Shown one piece after another: positions 33,239-64,000 of a stretch of 64,000 nucleotides of DNA. The notes under the pieces are model-generated. The model saw only the letters and a list, made by a program, of their open reading frames with translations. It made no database searches and was not told the origin of the DNA. The translations under genes and the position numbers were made by a program. Within the stretch, counting starts at the first letter, position 1. Each line of letters begins with the position of its first letter. The DNA is taken from the NCBI RefSeq assembly GCF_023053635.1, contig NC_086172.1, forward strand, positions 95,070,181 through 95,134,180, given 5' to 3'. Source of the DNA: Elgaria multicarinata webbii. Taxonomy: Eukaryota; Chordata; Lepidosauria; Squamata; Anguidae.

Positions 33239-33604
33239 AAGTCTTCAGTATGTCGCGCTCAGATTCAGTTCCAAATGCTACGTCACTGTGAAATATTTCT
33301 TGAAGTTATACTTACTTTAGGAGTAGTCGATGATAACTTTAAATTGTATGCATAGTGGCTAATTTAGAAACATGCAACTCTTAATTTCATTTCAATATTT
33401 TTATTCCAATACTTTTGTGTGTGTGTATGATCCTGTTAGAATTGTGATAGGTTCTATGCAGAGAAATAGAACTACTATGGAAAGGGTTGATCTTGTTTAG
33501 TTTCTTGATGTAAACACAATATTTTTGAATTCTGAATATTAAGTTACGGTTTATTATAAATTGCTTGAATATAAAACTGACTTACAGAAACAGAATGTTA
33601 TATG

Positions 33605-33785
33605 GTAAGAATATAAGAGCATGAAAAAGCCCTGCTAGATCAGACCAAAGGCTGAACTTCTCCAACACCCTGTTGCCCACTGCCTGTGGACAGCTAGACA
33701 CTTCTGATTGTCCACAGGAAGCAGGAGATGAAGGCAATAAGGAAGTACATCAGCAGATATTTAAAAAGTTGATTCAAAAAAGTTG
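33605..33785 (+). repeat. ATAAGAACATAAGA dispersed repeat, second copy
   Basis: GTAAGAATATAAGAGCATG, CCCTGCTAGATCAGACCAAAG and CCACAGGAAGCAGG parallel the 26391 copy and extend it. Confidence 0.6.
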
Positions 33786-33889
33786 AGACTTCTGATGGCA
33801 TAACATAATCTTATATATCGAAGCAATTTTAGCATCAGAAAGCAGGAAAGGCTATCAACATTTATTAACAAAACTTGTCAGTGGTGCTT

Positions 33890-33975
33890 TTGTTGTTTAT
33901 TCGTTCAGTCGCTTCCGACTCTTCATGGCTTCATGGACCAGCCCACGCCATGTCTTGTAAAATTCTGTGGGGGAA
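33890..33975. mobile_element. RTE-BovB LINE 3' fragment
   Basis: GTTGTTTATTCGTTCAGTCG, CTTCCGACTCTTCATGGC and TTCATGGACCAGCCCACGCC match the BovB 3' region shared by squamates and ruminants. Too short to orient with certainty. Confidence 0.65.
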
Positions 33976-34219
33976 CCATCTGAAATAGGGATTTTATTAA
34001 ATTACAGTTTTGAATAACCTGTTATTTCACATTTAGATAGGCATTTAATAACTGTCTATCTTTCTTAGTGAAATTAGGAAGCCCCCATATGTGATCAGGC
34101 CACTATCCATGGCGCTTTTCTCATAATTTAGAATTGAAGCAGACAGATCTTCTAATTAAAGTATTATGTTTCCCCTTCAACTTTCTCTTCAGTCCTCTGT
34201 AATACCATTCCCTTTTGTC

Positions 34220-34306
34220 TAGGACTGTAATGCTATAGACCCTTAACTGGAAGTAAGGCTCATTGAACTCATTGAGTCTTACTTCTGAGTAGACATGCAT
34301 TGTCAG
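34220..34306. repeat. dispersed palindromic repeat (CCCATTGA family)
   Basis: GGAAGTAAGGCTCATTGAAC, CATTGAGTCTTACTTCTGAG and GTAGACATGCATTG in order. Confidence 0.6.
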
Positions 34307-34924
34307 TCTTCTATCTGTTCTTCCAGTTCAGTAACATTTTTCTTCTTATAATGAGCCTTTAGCAGTCTCATTATATTTCTTTCTGGTTTATCACTTGATA
34401 CTTTCTTGGTTCTGGTTATTTCATCAATAAACTATAAACCTCAAGACAAATGTTATATACTTGCTTCAAATTCCTCAAATCTCTTTTCCAGCTTCTGCAA
34501 TCTACCTTCTCTTTCTTCCTTAAACCTTAATATGCTCCAATTTCTCTGTGACTATATGCTCAAAACTGCTGGCACATTACATTCTGCCAGAAACATTTCA
34601 CTCATGCTTTCCCAATTGTATATCATTGGTGTTTTCCTTTTTCTGTATCTTGCGCTCATTGTAATGAATTCATCATCATCTCTCTGGAAATAATCAGTTA
34701 ACACATGGAATCAATAATTTTGTCTTATTATGACTATTTACACCATAAGAATCTCACAATTAGTATGAATTCCAAATGCATAAATTTTAATCTAAAAGAT
34801 AGTCTTGCTAGCCAAGACAAAAACTGTAGCCAACAGCTCCCCACCTCTACAAAAATTTTAGTCATAAGCTTCCCACTGGCCTGCGAAGTGGCCAGTTAGG
34901 TGCTAATGGATAAATGTTCCCCAT

Positions 34925-35563
34925 GTCTCCTCGGCATGGTCACTGTGGTACAGGCCTTAGTAATCTCAAGACTGGATTACTGCAATGTACTCTGTGTTGG
35001 GCTGCCCTTGAAGCTGCTCTGGAAGTTGGAGCTAATGCAGAATGCAGCAACTCGGCTGTTGTGAGGAGCTGCCCCTTTACAGCCTGCAACTCCTTTGCTG
35101 AGGGAACTGCACTGGCTGCCTATTTGCTACCGGGCCAGGTTTAAGGTTATTGTACTAGTGTACAAAGTCCTAAACAACCTTGGACCAGGATACTTGAGAG
35201 AGCGTCTTCTCCCTTACTAACCTGCCTGGTCACTGACAGGGCATGTTCCTGGTGGTTCCACATTGACCTAAGGTCTGATTGGAGTCCACCAAAAGTGCCT
35301 TCAATTCCCTGCTTTTGGAGGTCAGGCAGGTACCAACATTGTATTGCTTCCGGTGCCTCTTGAAAAACTCACTGTTTAAGGAAGCTTTCCTTGAATAACC
35401 GGCCACAGTATTACCAGAACTGTTTTTATCAGAACTTTGTTTTGTTTTAAAATAGTATTTTTAATATGGTTTTTATACTTTTTTCCTTATTTGTTGTTCA
35501 CTGTTTTGAAATCTTTTGGATACGTAGCAGTATATAAATATTGTAAAACAAATAAACAAATAA
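34925..35563 (+). mobile_element. L2 LINE, C-terminal ORF2 and 3' end
   Basis: Plus-strand text: ISRLDYCNVLCVGLPLKLL, LELMQNAATRLL, LRELHWLPICYRARFKVI and LNNLGPGYLRERLLPY, then the AT-rich 3'UTR to ACAAATAAACAAATAA. Several stops; 5'-truncated. Confidence 0.85.
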
Positions 35564-35927
35564 GCCTTCAAGCAGTGGCATTCAGTGCCCACTCCCACAG
35601 GCCCTTCCCCAAAGTTGGGCTACTGTGGACCATGCCATGTTGGACCGCTGCTAGGAAGCTTCCCAAGGGAAGGGGTGGTAGAGAGCGTAGAGGGCTGTGT
35701 GGCTGGTCTTTCCACTTCAAAGCTACTCGTGTGGGTGGGTTGACCCCCACCTTGACCACACAGCTACCAAACAGCCATTAGTCAAGATTATCAACAGCTG
35801 CCAAGATGACGTCTGCCTGCCTCTGCAGTTTCAAAATTGGGAGGAAGGCTGTGGCCGCTCACCATATTCATCAAAGTACTATTCCACTCTCAACATGATA
35901 AGACCAGCTGAAATCTGTATAAAATGC
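35564..35927. other. intergenic, no recognised feature
   Basis: GC-richer stretch between two L2 pieces. Overlapping open frames on both strands have no motif. Confidence 0.35.
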
Positions 35928-35984
35928 ATTGATTTTTGTGAACCGCCCAGAGAGCTTCGGTTATTGGGCGGTATAAAAATGTAA

Positions 35985-36023
<39 letters not shown>

Positions 36024-36040
36024 ACAAACAAACAAATATA
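35928..36040 (+). mobile_element. L2 3' tail with (AAAT)n
   Basis: GTGAACCGCCCAGAGAGCTT, then TTATTGGGCGGTATAAAAAT and about 45 bp of AAAT/AAAC units. ATAAAATGCATTGATTT occurs on both sides (35919-35935 and 36038-36054), a 17-bp target-site duplication. Confidence 0.85.
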
Positions 36041-36489
36041 AAATGCATTGATTTAATAGCAGAACAAATGTTGCACAATTCCTGTGAGAATGATTCATCC
36101 TGTCCCAAACTGTCTTGATGAAACAAAGTACTCTTAACCCACAAGGTATTGCACTGGTACACTGGGATAAAAATGGACAGACTGATTCCTTTAGAATGAC
36201 AGAGTCATGATAAGAATCTTAAACTGGTCTTAGGAAACTGTATGGTTATTAAGAGCTATAGGAGGCCCTATTGAGAAAACATCTGGTAGAGGATACCCAA
36301 ACAGGGATACACTTCTGCGACATTATACAGGACTCAACAGTTCCCAAACTATTCTCCCCTCCCCGTCCACCTCCATTAAGTGACTCTCCACATCCTCCAT
36401 GCGAGCGATTTTGTGATGGTCCCCACAGATGTTTCTCAAATTCCCAAATGTGCCCACATATCCAAAAAGATTGGGGACCCCTGACTTAG

Positions 36490-36555
36490 TGAATTAAAAG
36501 CATGATCCTATGCATATTTACTCAGAAATAAGACCCACTGCATTCAATGTTCTTC
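36490..36555. repeat. dispersed palindromic repeat (CCCATTGA family), partial
   Basis: CATGATCCTATGCATATTTA then CTCAGAAATAAGACCCACTG match one arm. Confidence 0.5.
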
Positions 36556-36834
36556 AGCATAAAGATTTTTTTTTTGTAAAGGCTGCTCCTGCATTTTTTT
36601 TTTACCCTTTTTACTAGCTGAGCATTGATGGTGAAATTTCAATTAACTGCACCTTCATTCCATAATCCATTTTGTGTCTAAGTTTTATACTTACAGCTTT
36701 TGGTACTTATATCTGGAATTTGCTCTGTAGTCCATGTGCAAGACTGATTTGCTTCTTTAAAAGTATAAAAACACACACACAAAAAAAACAATGGCTCTCA
36801 TTGGGGTTTTTGTATGATTCAGGTATACTTTAGG

Positions 36835-36912
36835 GAGGATTCATGCATTGAGCAGGGGGTTGGACTTGACGCCTTATAGGCCCCTTCCAACTCTACTATT
36901 CTGATTCTATGA
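36835..36912 (+). mobile_element. CR1 3' end
   Basis: GGGGGTTGGACTTGACGCC, GGCCCCTTCCAACTCTAC and a terminal ATTCTGATTCTATGA, the CR1 3' end in forward orientation. Confidence 0.85.
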
Positions 36913-37417
36913 CTCTTCCCACCCCACTTCCTAGCATAGGCTTGGCTGTCACTTTTTGAGCATTAGTTGCTGTTTTCTCAGAGATGGATCTTTTGTGATG
37001 TTTTAAAATCTGTCCATTTCCAACCTAGTGCTCTAGGAATTCATCCCATAATAGTGCACTCTTTAAAACCTGGCTTTCATTTTGGCTGAGCTCAGCTGAA
37101 TAGGATTATAGTTGCAGCTTGAGCCACATTAATTGAAATTAGAATTGAACTGGCAATACATTTTAGTAGTTTGGAAAGATTGAGCAAAATCAATATGATG
37201 GCATTTCTGTCGAGAGCGCAATTCACTTGTGTAGACCTTTTCACTCAAGTAGGACTACATGAATCTAAATAGTTGATTGACATCACTGGAAACTGTGTCA
37301 TTTATGTGTTCTGGCAATTTTTGACTTCAGATAAATAATTATGTTTGCATGAAATTATGTTTGCATGAAAGTTTGCACCATCAAATATTACCATTTAGGG
37401 AAGGTAGAGAAACATCA
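36913..37417. other. intergenic, no recognised feature
   Basis: AT-rich unique-looking sequence. A 16-nt tandem duplication of AATTATGTTTGCATGA lies at about 37337-37369. Confidence 0.4.
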
Positions 37418-37623
37418 GGTTGGATCCCAGATTCATCTTCCATGAAGGGAAAGGCTCCATTCACAGAAAGGGACAACTTTGAATTTTCAACCACAGCTCA
37501 CCCCATTCAACAAAGTACCCTGATCCTCTGTATAGTATTTTCAGGGGGCTGTGAGGAGGCTGCTGTGGGGCAGAGGCTGCTTCCACCAGCGCAGTTACAC
37601 ACAGCTAAATCTGGATCCAACTT
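37418..37623. repeat. dispersed repeat bounded by inverted TTGGATCCAA
   Basis: Left GGTTGGATCCCAGATTCATC, right TAAATCTGGATCCAACTT. The third end-paired copy of the family in this window. Confidence 0.5.
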
Positions 37624-37929
37624 ATTTACACTTTTAAAAATATTGTAATGGGTCTAGCCTTGATTTTGACAGGGATATAAACGTTTAAAATATAAAGGCA
37701 GGAAAATTAGGGCTGATAAAGTCAGACAGGGTTTGTTAATGACTTCAGTAGTAAGCTTTTATTCAAAACCTTACATTTGGATATAAAATTTAAGATTTCC
37801 GATAGAGCCATCAGCCAATTAAAAGCAAGTATAGTTAATTAATCAAATAAGTTGAAGTTGAATAGTTGTTTATTCAACTAAATCTTTATAATTTTGCAGA
37901 TTTTAAGCTATTACATTTTATGCTATATT

Positions 37930-38010
37930 TTTGTGGTTTAAATTTTTGTGAACCACTCAGAGAGCTTCAGCTATTGGGCAGTATAGAAATGTAATAAAAT
38001 AAATAAAAGA
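37930..38010 (+). mobile_element. L2 3' tail
   Basis: TTTTTGTGAACCACTCAGAG, GCTTCAGCTATTGGGCAGTA and a short AATAAAATAAAT tail. Confidence 0.75.
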
Positions 38011-39004
38011 GTAAAACCAATAATTTTGAGGTAGAAACCATATGTTTCTAGAGCACACACATTGGTTTCAGAGGAAGGATCAGGGACATGGGAAACTGTC
38101 TTCTACTGGGTCAGACTAACTTATCTGGTATTGCCTACTCTGCATAGTAGTGGTTCATCATTTTAGAAGCATTTCCTCCTGTATAAAAGAGAAAGAAGAA
38201 TACCTTTTCCAAGATTGTGCCTTCCTTGATGGTTATTGGTGATGTTTCCATCACCCCCTAGTTTAGCACAAATTGGTTCAGCATAAACCAAGCAATTCCC
38301 TCCAAAATTATTCTAAGCCAATTCCAGTTAAATTCATTTTATCCTAAGCCAATTCCAGTTAAAACAGACCTTGAGCTTTTCTACATTTAAAAAAAAATTC
38401 TGCTGCTTTACCAGGGTTTTCTGCTTCCGCTTTCTTTCTGGGATTGCAATCAGCACAATTACATGAGCAGCCACATGGTTTAAATTGACTACTTCCTCTC
38501 TCTGCGTGCCCAGTTCACTTTCATTGAGAAAATGCCATCTAGTGGTGGAATTATTGTGCAACACGAAGATTACACACTGGGAGATCACGCCTTTTCTGGA
38601 TATTGCATTATCTGTGGTTCTTTTAAAAGCAGGATTTCTAGGTGATAGTGTGGGGGGATTTATAGGTGATAGTGTCCTTTGTGTGCACTGAGAACTCAGA
38701 CACATTCTATCCTCCTGTGGGAACTGTCAAAAGCCAAAAACTTGCTATTTATACTGGAAAGGAAACTCTCATTCATCTCAATAGGAGCTTTCCTTCCAAT
38801 GGAAATAGCAGATACGGGCTCCCCAGTTTGGATTGGGACTGTAGCTGGGAGAAAATGGTGTACAAGATTAAAACATAAATAAATAAATAAATACAAGATT
38901 TAAAAAAACAGCACAGAACAATGAAATTCAATAAATACAATACTTATAAATAAAACTAACTAATTGCATAAATGGTGTCATGTGTACCCTCAGATGAAAT
39001 AAAC
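38011..39004. other. intergenic, minor duplications only
   Basis: Holds local tandem duplications CCTAAGCCAATTCCAGTTAAA-like (38313-38360; unit about 20 nt) and GGTGATAGTGT (38641-38675), and an (AAAT)n at 38876-38893. No gene seen. Confidence 0.45.
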
Positions 39005-39118
39005 GAGGGTGAAATCCTATGTACGTTTTACAAAAACTTACAATTCCATGCTGGCTGGAGAATGCTGGGCGTTTAGGGACATTTTTCTGTCTTAAATGTG
39101 CATAGAATTACACCCTAA
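39005..39118. mobile_element. palindromic MITE (GGTGTAATNCTATGCA ends)
   Basis: GGGTGAAATCCTATGTACG at the left and the complement of GGGTGTAATTCTATGCACA at the right, with CATGCTGGCTGGAGAATGCT in the core. The same core and ends occur at 55000-55118. Confidence 0.65.
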
Positions 39119-39239
39119 GTGGACTGAAATCAGACACACTATTCAGAAACAAAAATATATGTCTGCTGCAACCCAGTGCAATGTGTATTTTTAAAGTAAA
39201 GTGAAACTGAAATGGGCACAATATAATATGGGACTTTAA

Positions 39240-40281
39240 GAATTCATTTTTAATCTAAAAGATGTCTGATTGCTATTGTCAAGAATATTCATCATGTTGG
39301 ATGCTTTGTAAAGTGAAGAAAATTGGAGTTTGGAACAACAGTTCTTTATAGAAAACAATCCTTTAATTTGTCTGAAGTTTACATACATAGAGAAAGACTT
39401 TTTTTTAAATGGACACCTAGCATTAGCACAGGATTGTAAATATAAAATCTGTTGTGTCATGTTTCTAAACATGAATCCTGAGTAAGAGTGGAACATATTT
39501 GTAACATTGACTAAAAGAATAACATCCCTTAATTATTAAAATAGTGAAATAGCTTTTATGTTCTTTTACAGAACAATGAGAAAAAGGCAACAGGTGTATC
39601 TTTAGTAAATTAGCCTGTATACTCACTGCAAACCTGAACATTTTCAGAAAAATAAAATGGCAGGTTATGCACCACAATAAAAAGCATCAAACTGATGCAC
39701 ATGGGATTCAATTCTAACCACAAAACCCAGAATTTAGCTATTCTGGTTGCAGTCATCAAATGGTAAAATCAATTCAAGATAACATCATTAAGAAAACTAC
39801 TGCAAATCAAACTGGCGTGAACTGCAGCATTCATACTGGTAGTTAGGCACAGTGATTTTTAGATTCACATTAAAAATAAAATACACATTCCGAAACATTA
39901 TAGGTATTAAGCCAAATAGCTCTTAAAAGCAAAATGTTCTGGTGACTTTGGTAACTGAGGCTGCTGATTTCCCCCAAAAAAACTGTAAATACCACTTTGT
40001 TAATAAGCAGCTATTTTCAGCAAGGCAGCAAAACAAGGAAATTGAACACCAAGTTGGGCATAAAACCTTTGCATCATGGAATACAATATTCAATATATCT
40101 CTGAATAAAGTTTTCTAATTCCATGTGATAAAAGTGCATAGGAGTGGGATACTGCTAGTGAAACAAATGTCATTTCACAGTATTCAGATCTTTCATAGTT
40201 CTGTCAACTGTGTCAGTCTAAATTCAGCATTACGAGAAAGAATGCTTCCTATAGCAATCCTGTATATCAGTCTGAATTTTT
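39240..40281 (-). other. probable PDE3B 3'UTR
   Basis: About 1 kb of AT-rich sequence free of recognisable repeats directly below the PDE3B stop. Minus-strand ATTAAA variants at 39362-39367 and 39249-39254 are candidate poly(A) signals. No canonical AATAAA on this strand was seen in the interval. The exact 3' end is unknown. Confidence 0.5.
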
Positions 40282-61627
<21,346 letters not shown>

Positions 61628-61886
61628 CTACAGTGGGGATGGGAAGTCAAAGAAATAAATCATTAGAAGCACAACACATGAAAAGCACCTGGTGTGATAC
61701 AAGAAGTTCAGAAATGCATCCTAAAATATAGCTTGTGCATATGGGTGAATATAAACCTAAATATGAGTAATCATATCAGTTTCAATGTCTAGAATTTATA
61801 TGTGTGCATCACAAGGCAGGACTGGAGATCTGAGTAAACTGCTCAGCATACTCTGCTCCGATATATCCAATCTTTCATTAGACAGA

Positions 61887-62192
61887 GCCTCGTGTGGCGC
61901 AGAGCAGTAAAGCAGCAGTTTCTGCACCTGAAACTCTCCCCACGGCCTGAGTTCAATCCCGGCGGAAGCTGGTTTCAGGCAGCTGGCTCAGGTCGACTCA
62001 GCCTTCCATCCTCCTGGGGTCGGTAAAATGAGTACCCAGTTAGCTGGGGGAAAGGTAATAACGGCCGGGGAAGGCAACGGCAAACCACCCCGCTATAAGG
62101 CCTGCCAAGAAAATGTCAGCGAAAGATGGCATCCCTCCAAGAGTCAGTAATGACTCAGTGCTTGCACGAGAGGTTCTTTTCCTTTCTTTTCC
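61887..62192 (+). mobile_element. Sauria SINE (tRNA-derived, BovB tail)
   Basis: Pol III A box in TGTGGCGCAGAGCAGTAA, B box GAGTTCAATCC, central GGTCGGTAAAATGAGTACCC and GGCAACGGCAAACCACCCCG, tail GTCAGTAATGACTCAGTGC. Target duplication: TTCATTAGACAGA at 61874-61886 and TTCATTAGATAGT at 62193-62205 (11 of 13). Full-length. Lies in the 5'-most PDE3B intron of the window. Confidence 0.92.
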
Positions 62193-62205
62193 TTCATTAG
62201 ATAGT

Positions 62206-63173
62206 GAGGTTCTCCTTAGGCTGCTTTACTCTAGCTGTTCCACAAGCATATTATGATATACTAAGAATAATAATTATAAAAAGGACAATGTGTATGCGCT
62301 CCACGGACATTCCCAAAACTTTTTTTTTATTGATCAAATAAGTACCTGCTGCACATCAGTTTCAAAATAGAATCTGTATGCTAATACCAGCTATCTTACA
62401 CACACACACACACACACACAATATGGGCATCATGCTAGGTGGCTTAGCAAGGTTGTAGAAAGATCAGAGCCTGACAATTTTCGGAAACTGAAAGTATCAC
62501 CCATATAGTAGTACCAATTCAAGTCTTTTTGTGCTTGCACTTATGTAGCCAAAACAACATCACCCACTCACAAGAAGACTCTGGGTAACCGAATCAGCAG
62601 ACTCAGGATGACTCTCAGGTTTGTCAGAGTATAAGTAACTTTCCAGAGGAGGGGGAAACCTAAGTGGGGAGGGAGCCCCAGAAACAGCCTAAATAATATT
62701 GTTCAGTGCCCATGGTATGCTGACTGATTGGTGAGAGTGGGGAAATTAAAAACAGGTTGGAGTGGAAATAGAATGGAACACAACAACCATCTCTGGATGG
62801 GTCCTTTCCTTATTCACAATGAGGAGCTATTTTTAAATATCCCCAAGGGTGGAAGAGCTGTCCACAGAAATCAATGGAAAATCCAAAAATGTGATGGGGC
62901 TGGGATTGGACACAAGTGTATCCATTCTGCCTACCCGCAATCCCCAAAACAGTTGGGATTGAGCAAGGAGTGCTGACTAGCTGCTCAAGGGGGAAGGGAG
63001 AAAAGCAGAACCATGAGGAGGAGACTATAAGGGAAATGCTAGAATCCAGAGAAAAGCATTTTTTAAAAAACAAAAACAAAATGTAATGGCAGTTTCCCCA
63101 CGTGTTACATCTAATGGCAGTTTCATGAAATAGAATAGCATTTGTACTTAAGCAGCAGGCTGCAGAATCCAGA
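62206..63173. other. PDE3B intron, no clear feature
   Basis: Holds a (CA)n at 62399-62421. The 62790-62970 stretch resembles the TTGGATCCAA repeat core (GGGATTGGACACAAGTG). The rest is unique-looking. Confidence 0.4.
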
Positions 63174-63822
63174 TTATTATTATTATTATTATTTATTTAT
63201 ATAGCACCATCTATGTACATGGTGCTGTACAGCGTAAAACAGTAAATAGCAAGACCCTGCCGCATAGGCTTACATTCTATTAAAATCATAGTAGAGCGAT
63301 AAGGAGGGGAAGAGAATGCAAACAGGCACTGGGTAGGGTAAACAGGCGCAGGGTAGGGTAAAACTAACAGTATAACAGTATAAAGTCCAAACAGCATCAA
63401 GTTGTAAAAGCTTTAAGAAAAAGAAAAGTTTTTAGCTGAGCTTTAAAAGCTGCGATTGAACTTGTGGATCTCAGATGTTCTGGAAGAGCGTTCCAGGCGT
63501 AAGGGGCAGCAGAAGAAAATGGACGAAGCCGAGCAAGGGAAGTGGAGACCCTTGGGCAGGCGAGAAGCATGGCATCAGAGGAGCGAAGAGCACGAGCGGG
63601 GCAATAGTGTGAGATGAGAGAGGAGAGATAGGAAGGAGCTAGACCGTGAAAAGCTTTGAAGGTCAACAGGAGAAGTTTATATTGGATTCTGAAGTGAATT
63701 GGAAGCCAATGAAGAGATTTCAGAAGTGGAGTAACATGGTCAGAGCGGCGAGCCAAGAAGATGATTTTAGTGGCAGAGTGGTGGACAGAAACCAATGGAC
63801 TGATGTGAGAAGAAGGAAGGCC
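63174..63822 (-). mobile_element. L2 LINE, second young-looking copy
   Basis: A 132-codon minus frame, RSDHVTPLLKSLHWLPIHFR to AWNALPEHLRSTSSIAAFKA, nearly the same as the copy at 58255. 5'-truncated at GGAAGGCCAG. CCAGA at both edges (about 63169-63173 and 63820-63824) may be its target duplication. A local duplication of the GGCAC/GCAGGGTAGGGTAAA block is unique to this copy. Confidence 0.9.
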
Positions 63823-64000
63823 AGAGATCTCCCATTGCTGGCTAGGGGTGCAGTATCAGCACCTTTAGGCTTAGGAATTTGGTATAATCTACCACTTCAA
63901 GCTGCCTCCTCCCTACACAACCACTGAACAAGAACTATTTTGTGAATGTTAACAAATAAAACAATAAAAATAAAATAAAAAGGGACATATGCAACTACAT
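63823..64000. other. PDE3B intron, window end
   Basis: No recognised feature. Confidence 0.4.

Noticed and set aside
62793-62976. 82-codon frame near 62.8 kb as a missing PDE3B exon
   Set aside because: It is on the opposite strand to PDE3B and resembles a dispersed repeat; no phase-compatible acceptor and donor on the minus strand were seen.

Overview
The window is nuclear DNA from a squamate reptile, most likely a lizard; I cannot name the species. Two host genes are recognisable by protein sequence: CYP2R1 (vitamin D 25-hydroxylase, + strand, complete in five exons) and PDE3B (cGMP-inhibited phosphodiesterase 3B, - strand, last eleven exons). The lineage call rests on the repeats: a Sauria SINE with a BovB-type tail, a BovB fragment, many L2 and CR1 LINE copies, L1, a SPIN-type hAT transposon, a DIRS-like fossil and many palindromic MITEs, plus frequent (AAAT)n, (ATT)n and (CA)n tracts.

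Layout. 1-11.2 kb is repeat-rich DNA upstream of CYP2R1, dominated by an old L2 (1-1.1 kb), a CR1 with three younger insertions (4.1-6.7 kb) and a MITE split by an L2 (8.0-9.2 kb). A CpG-rich promoter lies at about 11.24-11.45 kb. CYP2R1 coding exons run 11449-25854: intron 1 is about 4.9 kb, intron 2 about 4.0 kb, intron 3 about 2.6 kb and intron 4 about 1.4 kb. 26-39.2 kb is intergenic and made largely of LINE tails, MITEs and unrecognised sequence. About 39.2-40.28 kb is probably the PDE3B 3'UTR. PDE3B coding exons run from 61627 down to 40282, and the intron above 61627 continues out of the window.

The two genes converge tail to tail, the arrangement known in human 11p15.2, so this is conserved amniote synteny. 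CYP2R1 makes 25-hydroxyvitamin D in the endoplasmic reticulum. PDE3B hydrolyses cAMP at internal membranes downstream of insulin signalling. They share a neighbourhood, not a pathway. Both reading frames join across all splice sites without a break (CYP2R1 498 aa; PDE3B partial, 602 aa).

I found no bacterial-type operon, CRISPR array, tRNA, rRNA or clearly new gene system. The most informative signals are datable transposon events: a SPIN copy, an L1 end, a hAT MITE, three PIF/Harbinger-like MITEs and a Sauria SINE, most with readable target-site duplications, and two closely similar L2 copies that suggest recent L2 activity.
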